A DNA stretch of 64,000 nt from Zwartia panacis (GTDB lineage: Bacteria > Pseudomonadota > Gammaproteobacteria > Burkholderiales > Burkholderiaceae_B), in assembly GCF_030410395.1 (NCBI RefSeq), contig NZ_JAUHHF010000013.1:1-64000 (forward strand), written 5' to 3'. A program made the position numbers and the translations under genes. Within the stretch, counting starts at the first letter, position 1, and each line of letters begins with the position of its first letter. Shown in pieces: positions 48,758 to 57,237 of this stretch. The notes below the pieces were generated by a model. That model was not told the origin of the DNA and made no database searches. It saw only the letters and a program-made list of their open reading frames with translations.

Positions 48758-49732
48758 ATGAAAGCAGTTGTCGTCACAAAGAGTGGATTTGAAATCGCTG
48801 ATGTTCCCAAACCAACAGTGGGTCCGGAGCAAGTGTTGGTCAAAGTTCGCGCTTGCGGCTTGAATCGTGCGGACTTGGGTGTGCTCGCGGGAGGCGCGCA
48901 CGGCAATGTGGGTGGCGTTGGCGCCATCCCCGGAATTGAATGGGCGGGAGAAGTTGTCGAAGTCGGCGCTCGCGTGCGAGGCTTCAAACCCGGTGATCGC
49001 GTCATGTGCTCTGGATCGTCAGGCTATGCGGAATATGCCGTGGCAGACTGGGGACGCGTCATGGATATTCCCAACCCTTCGATGTCTTTTGCACAGGCGG
49101 TCACATTACCCATTGCGATTCAGACAATGCACAACGCGATTGTGACTGTAGGTGAACTGCGAAAAGGCGAGACCGTCCTCGTTCAGGGCGCTTCCTCGGG
49201 CGTGGGTTTGATGGCGATGCAAATCGCCAAACTGATGGGGGCCAAGACAGTTATTGGAACCTCGACCACGGCTGAGAGGCGCGCTCAACTGACCAAATTC
49301 GGCGCGGATGTCGCGATCGATAATAGTGATCCGCAATGGCCACAGCGCGCGATCGAAGCCAATGGCGGAAAGGGTGTCGATCTGATTATTGATCAGCTCT
49401 CTGGACCGTTCGGCACACAAAATCTTGAAGCCTGTGCAATTCTTGGACGTATCGTCAACGTTGGACGCATGGCCGGACGCTTTGCGGAGTTTGATTTCGA
49501 TCTGCATGCGCTCAAGCGTATCAAATATACCGGCGTGACCTTCCGTACACGCAGTGTCGAAGAGGTTAGAAGCATTACCTCGCTGGCGTTGGGCGATCTC
49601 GGCGCTCACCTTGAGTCCGGCAAACTCGCACTCCCGATCGATAGCACCTTTGCATTCGCTGATATTGGTCAGGCTTTTGAGCGGATGCGGACAAACAAAC
49701 ATTTCGGAAAAATCGTCGCAACTCTGGACTAA
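48758..49732 (+). CDS. Quinone reductase-like MDR oxidoreductase
   Basis: Medium-chain dehydrogenase/reductase of 324 aa without zinc ligands. N-terminal segment VKVRACGLNRADLGVLAG near residues 28-45, GIEWAGEVVEVG near 60-71, and the NADPH loop VLVQGASSGVGLMAMQIAKLMGAKTVIGT near 145-173, where AxxGVG is intact. It may reduce an enone or enoyl thioester. Fifty-five bases after the SDR and four bases before the PPOX gene, so part of the same operon. Confidence 0.88.
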   Translation: MKAVVVTKSGFEIADVPKPTVGPEQVLVKVRACGLNRADLGVLAGGAHGNVGGVGAIPGIEWAGEVVEVGARVRGFKPGDRVMCSGSSGYAEYAVADWGRVMDIPNPSMSFAQAVTLPIAIQTMHNAIVTVGELRKGETVLVQGASSGVGLMAMQIAKLMGAKTVIGTSTTAERRAQLTKFGADVAIDNSDPQWPQRAIEANGGKGVDLIIDQLSGPFGTQNLEACAILGRIVNVGRMAGRFAEFDFDLHALKRIKYTGVTFRTRSVEEVRSITSLALGDLGAHLESGKLALPIDSTFAFADIGQAFERMRTNKHFGKIVATLD

Positions 49733-49736
49733 TGTG

Positions 49737-50342
49737 ATGCGGATTGAAACTCTCGCGCAACTCAGGACGCTCTATGCGACACCTAAAGAACGTGCGGTAA
49801 AAAAACAGTTGGCTGCACTTGATAGGCATTGCAAGCACTATATCGGATTGTCGCCATTTGTCGTGCTCTCAAGCATGGGCGGTGATGAAGTGCTCGATGC
49901 ATCGCCACGTGGCGGTGCACCAGGTTTCGTCAAGGTCCTCGATGACAATACTCTGTTGATCCCGGATTCGCCCGGCAATAATCGTCTCGATACGCTGGAA
50001 AATATTATTCACACGGGGCGTCTTGGTTTGCTGTTTTTGATTCCCGGCGTGGATGAGACGCTGAGAGTGAATGGCCGCGCCGAGTTGAGTGTAGACCCTG
50101 AAGATATCGCACGCTGCACAACCGAGGTCCGTGCACCCAAGCTCGTGATTCGCGTGAGTGTTCAGCAAGCCTATCTGCATTGCGCAAAAGCGTTCATGCG
50201 TTCCAAACTCTGGGATGTTGACAGCCAAATCGAACGCAGTCGATTGCCGACAATGGTTGACATGATTAACGAACAGGCAGCCATCGAAGGCGTGTTCGAG
50301 ACACATGAAGAAATCATGCGGCGCTACAGAAGTGAATTATAA
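49737..50342 (+). CDS. PPOX-type FMN flavoprotein, MSMEG_1061-like
   Basis: Split-barrel flavoprotein of the pyridoxamine phosphate oxidase-like group, 201 aa. Characteristic: FVVLSSMGGDEVLDASPRGG near residues 40-59, LLIPDSPGNNRLDTLENI near 74-91 and LFLIPGVDETLRVNGRAEL near 99-117, which match the FMN-dependent MSMEG_1061 family. Members bind FMN or F420 and reduce or oxidise small molecules; none here can be assigned a substrate. ATG 49737, four bases after the previous stop, or the GTG just before, is the start. Confidence 0.85.
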   Translation: MRIETLAQLRTLYATPKERAVKKQLAALDRHCKHYIGLSPFVVLSSMGGDEVLDASPRGGAPGFVKVLDDNTLLIPDSPGNNRLDTLENIIHTGRLGLLFLIPGVDETLRVNGRAELSVDPEDIARCTTEVRAPKLVIRVSVQQAYLHCAKAFMRSKLWDVDSQIERSRLPTMVDMINEQAAIEGVFETHEEIMRRYRSEL

Positions 50343-50375
50343 AAATAATTGATCAGCATGGGATGAGACAAAGAT

Positions 50376-51614
50376 ATGACGGCACCACTTGCAGGGATTA
50401 AGGTTGTTGAAATCAGTGTGGCCATGGCGGGACCGTTTTGCGGCATGCTATTGGGCGACTATGGTGCTGATGTCATCAAAATAGAGCGGACAGGTGTCGG
50501 TGATGATAGTCGGGCCTGGTCGCCATATTTTCACGGTGCGATGGGTTATTACTATGCCGCTGCGAATCGAAACAAGCGTGGCATGGCGCTTGATCTGAAA
50601 ACTGAAGAGGGCGTGCGGATTGCGCGTGCGCTGATCGAAGACGCCGATGTGCTGGTGCATAACTACAGAGTGGGCGCATTGGAGCGTTTGGGTCTGGATT
50701 ACGAAAGTTTGTCTCGTGTGAATCCGCGGTTGATATATTGCGCGATCAGTGGTTTTGGCGCGAGTGGTCCTCTGAGTAAAGAGCCTGCGAATGACTTGTT
50801 TATGCAGGCTTACGCAGGGTCCATGAGCATCACTGGTGATCCCGAGGGGAGTCCGGCAAAGATGGGCATGTCGGTCGCCGATGTTGGAGGCGGTATGTTC
50901 GGCGCAATCGGCGTGATGATGGCGTTGGAAACTAGGCATCGAACCGGGCGCGGACAACGTGTCGACACCTCGTTGCTTGAAGGGCATATGGCAATGCTGG
51001 CTCAATTTTTCACGCGTTATTTTTCAAGTGGCGAGGTTCCCGGGCCAAGCGGAAGTGGCGCGTTGACGAGCCCCACCTATCGCGCGTATCAGGCGAGCGA
51101 TCAATGGATTGTGATCTCTGCGTTCAATCAACGCATGTGGAAGGGGCTGTGCGCAGCGCTTGAGCAACCAGACTGGCTCGAAGATCCGCGCTTTATCGAT
51201 CCACAGATGCGCTCGTTGAATCGACCCCTTTTGATCCAGATGATTGGTGATGTTGTGATCAAACATCCTTTGGCATATTGGGAAAAACGTTTAAAAGAAA
51301 ACGATGTTCCGTGTTCTCCTGTGAATACGATTGACAAAGTCGTTGAGCAGCCTCAGGTGCACGCACGAGAGATGGTTCAGGAAATCGAGCTAGAAGGTCT
51401 GGGGATGATGGCGATGGCTGGCTTGCCGATCAAGTTCAGCGAGTCGCCAGGATCGGTGCGACTGCCACCTCCTCGACTCGGTCAACATACTGCGGAAATT
51501 TTAAAAGAAATGGGGTATCCCCAAGAGCGAATCGCGGCACTTGCCCACCAAGGCGCGATTGGTCTTGATCCGGGATGGGTGAAGATGGAGGCTACTCCGA
51601 GCTCTCCGGGATAA
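50376..51614 (+). CDS. Class III CoA-transferase (CaiB/BaiF family)
   Basis: Family III CoA-transferase of 412 aa that moves CoA between carboxylic acids. The catalytic aspartate is present as Asp169 in SVADVGGGMFGA. GLLxGDYGADVIKIE-type N-terminus, NRNKRGMALDLK near 64-75 and SGFGASGP near 125-132 are standard. Last gene of the SDR operon. Its final 23 bases overlap the end of the convergent tctA gene. Natural acid pair unknown. A thioester intermediate on the aspartate is the known mechanism. Confidence 0.92.
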   Translation: MTAPLAGIKVVEISVAMAGPFCGMLLGDYGADVIKIERTGVGDDSRAWSPYFHGAMGYYYAAANRNKRGMALDLKTEEGVRIARALIEDADVLVHNYRVGALERLGLDYESLSRVNPRLIYCAISGFGASGPLSKEPANDLFMQAYAGSMSITGDPEGSPAKMGMSVADVGGGMFGAIGVMMALETRHRTGRGQRVDTSLLEGHMAMLAQFFTRYFSSGEVPGPSGSGALTSPTYRAYQASDQWIVISAFNQRMWKGLCAALEQPDWLEDPRFIDPQMRSLNRPLLIQMIGDVVIKHPLAYWEKRLKENDVPCSPVNTIDKVVEQPQVHAREMVQEIELEGLGMMAMAGLPIKFSESPGSVRLPPPRLGQHTAEILKEMGYPQERIAALAHQGAIGLDPGWVKMEATPSSPG

Positions 51615-53118
51615 GCTTTTTGACCTTGATGCCGAACAGCTTCCCGTACAGTGAGCGAAGCGGTTCGAGCATCATGACGAGGATGACAACGCTCCAGATA
51701 CTCACCGCGATTGGACTGGTATAAAACACTGAAACATCGCCCAGACTCATGAATAAGCCTTCCCGCAGATGTTTTTCGATCAAGGGTCCCAGCACCACAC
51801 CCACAACCATTGGTGCAAGCTGGAATTCAAGTTTGCGCAGTACATATCCAATCAGTGCGATGATCCACAGCATGTAAACGTCCACCATGCTGTTGCGCAC
51901 GCTGTAGCATCCCACAGTGGCAACCATCAAGATGATTGGCAGGAAAACGTGATTGGGTACACGCAAGAGGCTGACCCAGACACCGATGAGAGGGATATTC
52001 AAAATAACCAGCATGGCATTGCCGATCAGCATGGATGCGATGACACCCCAGAATATTTCAGGGTGAGAGGTCATCATCATGGGACCTGGCTGCACACCAT
52101 GCACCATCATGGCAGCCAGCATCAAGGCCGTGACGGAACCAAACGGGATTCCCAGCGCGAGCAAAGGCACCATAGATGAAGTCGCGGCCGCGTTGTTGGC
52201 TGTTTCTGGGCCCGCCACGCCCTCGATTGCTCCCTCTCCGAGTTGTTCTTTATGTTTCGATACGCCTTTTTCCAGACGATAGGACGCGAAGCTCGCCATC
52301 GTGGCGGATGGGCCGGGTAACAATCCAAGCACGAATCCTATCGCGGTGCCTCGACCATAAGGTCCCCAGGATCGACGCCACTCTTCGCGAGAGGGAAACA
52401 TTTCTTTGAGCTTGACGTGAATGGGTTTGCCTTGTTTTTGTAAAGATTCAATGACGGACATGATCTCTGTCAAGCCATACAGCCCGACAACGAGTGCGAC
52501 AAGCTCGACTCCGAGTGTGAGATCCGACACGCCAAAAGTAAAGCGATCAGCGCCTGTCACCATCTCCTGGCCAATTGTGCTGAGCATCAATCCAATCGCC
52601 ATCGGAAAAATACCGGCAGCAAGTGTGCCGCCGGAGATTCTTGAAAATAACAAAAGACCACCCGCGGTGAGTGCGAAAAATTCAGCTGGACCAAAAAGCA
52701 GACCAACATTGGCGAGTGCCGGGGCAAAGAGCATCACACCTAAAACAGATAAGCCTCCGCCCACAAAAGAGCCAATCGCGACGATCGTGAGTACCGCGCC
52801 TGCGCGTCCTTTTTTGGTGAGCTTGTAGCCATCAATACATGTGATGACGGATGCCGACTCGCCGGGCATATTAATCAGGACTGCGGTCGTTGAGCCACCA
52901 TACATCGCGCCGTAATACATGCCCGCCATCATGATCAGCCCGCTGGTGGGATCCAGTGAGTAACTGAGTGGCAAAATCATGGCGATGCCCGCAGTAGGTC
53001 CAAGCCCCGGAAGTACACCGATCAAGGTGCCCGCGAGCGCTCCGACTAGTGCAGCAAGCAGATTGTTCCAGGTGAATGCGACACTCAGACCATAGAGAAG
53101 CCCGTCAATTGCCTCCAT
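51592..53118 (-). CDS. tctA: Tripartite tricarboxylate transporter permease TctA
   Basis: Large membrane subunit of a TTT importer, 508 aa, about 12 hydrophobic helices. The hallmark GTLIGVLPGLGPTAGIAMILPL is near residues 30-51, repeated in weaker form in the second half (GFVLGLLPGPSATMASFASY), reflecting the internal duplication of the family. Last gene of the operon that begins with tctC at 58.2 kb. One base separates it from tctB. It overlaps the convergent CoA-transferase gene by 23 bp. Confidence 0.93.
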   Translation of the reverse strand: MEAIDGLLYGLSVAFTWNNLLAALVGALAGTLIGVLPGLGPTAGIAMILPLSYSLDPTSGLIMMAGMYYGAMYGGSTTAVLINMPGESASVITCIDGYKLTKKGRAGAVLTIVAIGSFVGGGLSVLGVMLFAPALANVGLLFGPAEFFALTAGGLLLFSRISGGTLAAGIFPMAIGLMLSTIGQEMVTGADRFTFGVSDLTLGVELVALVVGLYGLTEIMSVIESLQKQGKPIHVKLKEMFPSREEWRRSWGPYGRGTAIGFVLGLLPGPSATMASFASYRLEKGVSKHKEQLGEGAIEGVAGPETANNAAATSSMVPLLALGIPFGSVTALMLAAMMVHGVQPGPMMMTSHPEIFWGVIASMLIGNAMLVILNIPLIGVWVSLLRVPNHVFLPIILMVATVGCYSVRNSMVDVYMLWIIALIGYVLRKLEFQLAPMVVGVVLGPLIEKHLREGLFMSLGDVSVFYTSPIAVSIWSVVILVMMLEPLRSLYGKLFGIKVKKLIPESSE

Positions 53119-53119
53119 A

Positions 53120-53602
53120 CTAGCTCCTGAAGATTTCGATGAGGATTCCGGCTGGCATGGGAACCTTGAGTATCGTGATAAAAATAATATGGATCGCAGC
53201 GGTCATCAGAAAGGCATACAGAGCGCTGCGCTGCCAGGTCAGATCGGAGATCAGACGAATAAGCAGCGTGCAAAAAATGATGCTGCTCAAAGAAAAGCCC
53301 GCCCAGGGAATCGTCACAAAATAAATCAAAAGCAAACCGATAAGCTTGAGCAGTCGCGATCGATCTGCGCCCTCTGGCAGATCCAGCGCTGGACTATGTC
53401 GTCTGTGTCGCCACCCTTCCCAGAGGGAAGACAGACTTGCCGCCAAGAGTATGCCCGCAACCAAAATCGGAAAAACGCCTGCGCCGGGTTGATCCATCTC
53501 TCCCATCGGAAGATCTAGGGTCATATGCAGGTAGCCCGAGGACAGTAAAATCCCGACAATACCAGCCCAGATATATCCCTTGCTACGACTGATGACATGC
53601 AC
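53120..53602 (-). CDS. tctB: Tripartite tricarboxylate transporter TctB subunit
   Basis: Small, poorly conserved membrane subunit of the TTT importer, 160 aa with four hydrophobic helices (about 12-30, 40-58, 82-115, 120-150). MGEMDQPGAGVFPILVAGILLAASL near residues 34-58 is the typical TctB pattern of GxGxFP. It lies between the CoA-transferase and tctA, with gaps of 14 and 1 bases, so it is translated with tctA. Confidence 0.87.
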   Translation of the reverse strand: MHVISRSKGYIWAGIVGILLSSGYLHMTLDLPMGEMDQPGAGVFPILVAGILLAASLSSLWEGWRHRRHSPALDLPEGADRSRLLKLIGLLLIYFVTIPWAGFSLSSIIFCTLLIRLISDLTWQRSALYAFLMTAAIHIIFITILKVPMPAGILIEIFRS

Positions 53603-53616
53603 AGTGGGCTCTCCTC

Positions 53617-54954
53617 TTACTTGTTGCGGTAGTCAGGGTCGACAGCGACAAGGGTTTTAAGTCTTAGCATCGATTCGGTATCCATTGTTCCCGATAGTCC
53701 TGGATTGGTGGGGCAGTCGGACACCACATTAGAAGCCTTAAGCGCCTGAATCTGTTTGGGTGTTTTCCCGAGTATGTCTCTGAGGATACTGTCGTTATCT
53801 TCGGCGAAACGCGGACCGGGTTTTTTAATATGGGCATCGCGAAACCGCAATTTGTAAGGCCTTCCAATGATGGGGCGCTCCCCAATCGGTTCTGGATGAA
53901 GAACGGTTTCGTAAAACTTGCGTTGCTTGAGATGAGGGTCTCTGAGGAGATCTCGACTATTTAAAACAGGAGCGGCTGCAATCCCGTGAGCTTGTAGTTG
54001 TTCAAAAAGATCCTTTGGACTACGCGTCATGCACCATTCGGCGACGATCTTGTTCACGACCTCTCTATTGATCCGTCTTGCGGGTGCAGAAAAAAAGCGC
54101 GGATCCGATGCGAGCTCCGGCTTTTGCATCAGGGACGTCAGCGCAGCCCATTGTGTATCCGTTCGAACAGTCAGTGCAAGCCATTGATCTTCACCCTGGG
54201 CCCGATATAGATTGCTCGGAACATGTTCAGGATGTTCGTTGCCCATTCTGACGGGTTCGGTACCGTCCAATTGCTTTTGTAAAAGCGGTTCGGGCATCAG
54301 GGCGACACCAAGCTGATACATCCCTACATCGATCCACTGGCCTTGACCTGTTTTTCGCATGTGCGCGATGGCCGCCCATAATGCATTGAGGCCTGCCCAG
54401 CAGGCGATGAAATCAGGATAGGACTGTCCGACTTTCCAAGGCTTGTCATCCCGATACCCTGTGTAAAACGTAATGCCCATCGTGGCTTCCAAGGTCGTGC
54501 CTTGGCTTGGAAACGAAGACCAGGGTCCCGTAGAACCATAGCCCGTATTGGACAGCATGATCAATGATGGTTTTATTTTTTTGAGTTCGTCGTAATTCAA
54601 GCCCCATTTACGCATCACGCGGGGCGTGAAGTTTTCCAGGACGATGTCGCTCTTGGCGACAAGTTCCCGAAACAGTTCTTGGCCTTGTGGCTGGCCCAAG
54701 TCCATCGCGAGTGAACGTTTACCGCGATTCACGACATAAAAAATTCCGGATCGATTCCAGGGATCTTGCGCGGGATCATTATCGAGGTATGGTCCAAAGG
54801 CTCGACCACGTGTTTGATCAAGTTTATGTGGCGCTTCGATCTTGATGACTTCCGCACCCAGGTCACTCAATAGGCCCGCCATGTAGGGAACCGCGAAAAC
54901 ATAAGACAGGTCTAGGACGCGGATGCCGTTGAGCGGCAGGGTGGGTTGAGTCAT
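53617..54954 (-). CDS. Class III CoA-transferase, catalytic-type subunit
   Basis: CaiB/BaiF family protein of 445 aa. The N-terminal VLDLSYVFAVPYMAGLLSDLGAEVIKIE and VVNRGKRSLAMDL near 74-86 are standard. The catalytic aspartate is at position 181 in QSYPDFIACWAGLNA, aligned by the conserved Gly seven residues later. It overlaps the next-upstream CoA-transferase gene by four bases (ATGA), which suggests a two-subunit enzyme like BbsEF. It is longer at the C-terminus than usual by about 40 residues. Embedded in the TTT operon between MaoC genes and tctB. Confidence 0.9.
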   Translation of the reverse strand: MTQPTLPLNGIRVLDLSYVFAVPYMAGLLSDLGAEVIKIEAPHKLDQTRGRAFGPYLDNDPAQDPWNRSGIFYVVNRGKRSLAMDLGQPQGQELFRELVAKSDIVLENFTPRVMRKWGLNYDELKKIKPSLIMLSNTGYGSTGPWSSFPSQGTTLEATMGITFYTGYRDDKPWKVGQSYPDFIACWAGLNALWAAIAHMRKTGQGQWIDVGMYQLGVALMPEPLLQKQLDGTEPVRMGNEHPEHVPSNLYRAQGEDQWLALTVRTDTQWAALTSLMQKPELASDPRFFSAPARRINREVVNKIVAEWCMTRSPKDLFEQLQAHGIAAAPVLNSRDLLRDPHLKQRKFYETVLHPEPIGERPIIGRPYKLRFRDAHIKKPGPRFAEDNDSILRDILGKTPKQIQALKASNVVSDCPTNPGLSGTMDTESMLRLKTLVAVDPDYRNK

Positions 54955-56126
54955 CTGCCTCTCCCAATCTGTGCGAGTATTTCAGTGCGATGCTCGTCGA
55001 GCGTGGGTGAGCGGCGACGCACCGATGTGGGGGTGAGTGACAGCTTGGCGAGCTCGGCTGGAAAGCGCAGTTGTGTGGATGTCGCAGGATGATCTATTTC
55101 GACGAAAGACTGTCGTTCTTTTAAATGTTCGCAATGCAATAAATCTTCGGCACTTTGCACAACTCCCAGAAGCAATCGTTTTTGTGCCCCGGCCAGAAAC
55201 ACTTCTTTCGCATCGCGATCCGCCACGCACTCTTCAAGCAGTGCTTTGACTTCGGCGACACGTTTTTCACGCTCTGGCGGACTTGAAAAACGTTTCTCCA
55301 AAAACTCTGGGCGATCGAATAGTTCGGCAAACGTTTCAAATGGCGCTCCACCTCCCGTTTGAAATGCAAGATAGCCCTTGCGCGTTGCGATGGGCTCCCC
55401 GGCAAAGGGATCTTGCACGATCGCTCGTCTGCCTTGAACGGCCCCCAGGAACGCGTAATAGGACTGGTTGAGAACCAGCTCAGACGCGAGACATTCGTGT
55501 ATGGAGACATCGACATGTTCGCCAAACTGATCGGCTTGCGCGGCCGTATAGGCCATGATCGAGGCATACGCAGCCGTCAATCCTGCACAATAAAATGATT
55601 GTGACAAGCCGTGTTTCAGAGGCTCACGATCAACTTGTCCACTGATTTGCATGATGCCGCTTAAAGCCTGCAACGTCAGATCGCTCGCGGCGTATTGTGC
55701 ATAGGGCCCGGTTTGTCCAAAGTTGGTCACTGAGGTGACTACAAGCTTAGGTTGCCAGTCGAGTAATTGGTCCACACCAAGGCCCCAGCTCTCTAAGCGG
55801 CCGGGTCGGAAACTTTCGATCACGATGTCGCTTTGCTCGACCAGTTTTTGAAGCGTCGGTTTGTTTTCAGCGAGTCTTAAATCCAGCGCAAGGCTCCGTT
55901 TATTCCAGTTGAGATACTGGAACAACAGACTTTGCTCGGGGAACGGAGCATCTTGCTTGAGCGGTGGCAGCGTGCGGGCAAAGTCTCCGGTAATCGGACG
56001 CTCGATCTTGATCACATCCGCACCATGGTCGCCCAGCAGCCGAGCCGCAAACGGCCCGGCGATACCGTGACTCAGGTCAAGAACGCGTAGTCCGGTCAAG
56101 GCGCCGTCAGGATCAGTCTGTGCCAT
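54951..56126 (-). CDS. Class III CoA-transferase-like subunit lacking catalytic Asp
   Basis: CaiB/BaiF family protein of 391 aa with VLDLSHGIAGPFAARLLGDHGADVIKIERP at the N-terminus and NWNKRSLALDLR near 73-84. Where the family has the catalytic Asp, alignment on LxxxxxCAGLTAA puts Ser175. The gene is coupled to the Asp-bearing partner by a four-base overlap, so this may be the non-catalytic subunit of a heteromer. That is inference; it might also have a separate role. Preceded by the MaoC pair, 33 bases away. Confidence 0.87.
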   Translation of the reverse strand: MAQTDPDGALTGLRVLDLSHGIAGPFAARLLGDHGADVIKIERPITGDFARTLPPLKQDAPFPEQSLLFQYLNWNKRSLALDLRLAENKPTLQKLVEQSDIVIESFRPGRLESWGLGVDQLLDWQPKLVVTSVTNFGQTGPYAQYAASDLTLQALSGIMQISGQVDREPLKHGLSQSFYCAGLTAAYASIMAYTAAQADQFGEHVDVSIHECLASELVLNQSYYAFLGAVQGRRAIVQDPFAGEPIATRKGYLAFQTGGGAPFETFAELFDRPEFLEKRFSSPPEREKRVAEVKALLEECVADRDAKEVFLAGAQKRLLLGVVQSAEDLLHCEHLKERQSFVEIDHPATSTQLRFPAELAKLSLTPTSVRRRSPTLDEHRTEILAQIGRGR

Positions 56127-56159
56127 GCGCGCTACCTGCTCGTTGAATACATGAACCTA

Positions 56160-56642
56160 TTAGAGCTTAGGTGGAACAAAGGGATAGGGAAGTGGTTTGC
56201 CATTCTTGTAAGGCAGGGCGACAGTCGCCGTACCGGGGGTCGACTCCTTGCCTGCATCATTGATAATGCCCAGTTCGATATCGATCAGTCCAAAATCGGG
56301 ACCCTCCCGTTTACCTGTGACGCGACCCCAGACACGGACTGTTTCTTCGACAAGATTCATCGCTCTGAACTGGAAGCTGGCTTTCCAGGCCCACCCTTGA
56401 GGGCCCGCCCAATCAGCAAGAAGTTGCATCACGAATTGTTGTTTGAGAGAGCCATTGATTAACAAACCTGGCAACTTGTCGTGCTCCATCGCAAAGGGTT
56501 TGTCGTAGTGAATTTTGTGCCAGTTTTCCATGGCGGCAGACCAACGCATCAGGTGCGCCGTTGTCAGGGGACCCTTTTCCAATCCGGGAATGTCTGAACC
56601 AATGATGACATCCTCAAAGTAAGGTGTTTTGCCGAGTGCCAT
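56160..56642 (-). CDS. MaoC-like acyl-CoA hydratase/dehydratase, second subunit
   Basis: Hot-dog fold protein of 160 aa. The hydratase-2 region reads AAMENWHKIHYDKPFA near residues 36-51: the His of the usual Asp/His dyad is kept (IHYD), but the position of the Asp (GDxNPxH) reads Asn. The C-terminus has the VWGRVTGKREG strand typical of the fold. ATG 56642 is decided by GGAGGAAA upstream; the longer frame would overlap the partner. It follows the partner by one base. Likely hydrates or dehydrates the CoA ester made by the CoA-transferases. Confidence 0.82.
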   Translation of the reverse strand: MALGKTPYFEDVIIGSDIPGLEKGPLTTAHLMRWSAAMENWHKIHYDKPFAMEHDKLPGLLINGSLKQQFVMQLLADWAGPQGWAWKASFQFRAMNLVEETVRVWGRVTGKREGPDFGLIDIELGIINDAGKESTPGTATVALPYKNGKPLPYPFVPPKL

Positions 56643-56643
56643 G

Positions 56644-57174
56644 TCATTTCCTCCGGATCTGTGTGCGACGGGTGCGGATGAGTAGCTCACCTTCACTATT
56701 GCGATATTCTGACTCGGTCACGACCAGGATGATCGGTCCCTTGCTTGTTTCTTTTTCTGTAATGTCCGCGTAACGGGAAGTCAGTTTGACTGTTTCCCCG
56801 TGACGGGCATAACGAAAGAACTCGATCTCGGATCCACCATTGAGCAGCGCGTAGCCGGCCAAGGGTTCAATCGCTGGTAATCCTTGCGAGCTTGTCGCCG
56901 CGACAATGCCATCGAAGTCAGGATTTCGCGCGTTGTCCTGAATTGGATCCGGCTCACCAAAAGCGCGCCGAAACATATGGTTCGGAAACAACGGTGGCGC
57001 GACAGGTCCTCCGTAGCGCGCGTTATTTTCGCAAGCAGTGTTGAAAATAGGATCTTCATACATGATGGCTTGCGCGTAACGACGAACCGCGCCGCGCTCG
57101 ACTGTATCGCAAGCGATCTCGGTTTCGGATTGCACACCGATATATTTCTTGAGTGACTCAGAAAGAGCAGACAT
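56644..57174 (-). CDS. MaoC-type N-terminal dehydratase domain protein, first subunit
   Basis: FAS1-like/MaoC N-terminal hot-dog protein of 176 aa. VERGAVRRYAQAIMYEDPIF near residues 26-45 and ARYGGPVAPPLFP near 52-64 are characteristic of MaoC_dehydrat_N. No Asp/His dyad is present, as is usual for the structural half. Together with the next gene it makes the two halves of a typical double hot-dog hydratase, here encoded separately. Lies 63 bases downstream of tctC in the same operon. CoA ester not identified. Confidence 0.83.
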   Translation of the reverse strand: MSALSESLKKYIGVQSETEIACDTVERGAVRRYAQAIMYEDPIFNTACENNARYGGPVAPPLFPNHMFRRAFGEPDPIQDNARNPDFDGIVAATSSQGLPAIEPLAGYALLNGGSEIEFFRYARHGETVKLTSRYADITEKETSKGPIILVVTESEYRNSEGELLIRTRRTQIRRK

Positions 57175-57237
57175 GCTGGACCTCTTTATGTGAATACAAA
57201 TAAACGTTGATTGATCGACAGTTTCGAAGTGAAGGCT

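Noticed and set aside
54951-56126. Pseudogene status for the CoA-transferase lacking the active-site Asp
   Set aside because: The frame is intact, full length and coupled to its neighbour, so a non-catalytic subunit is a better reading.
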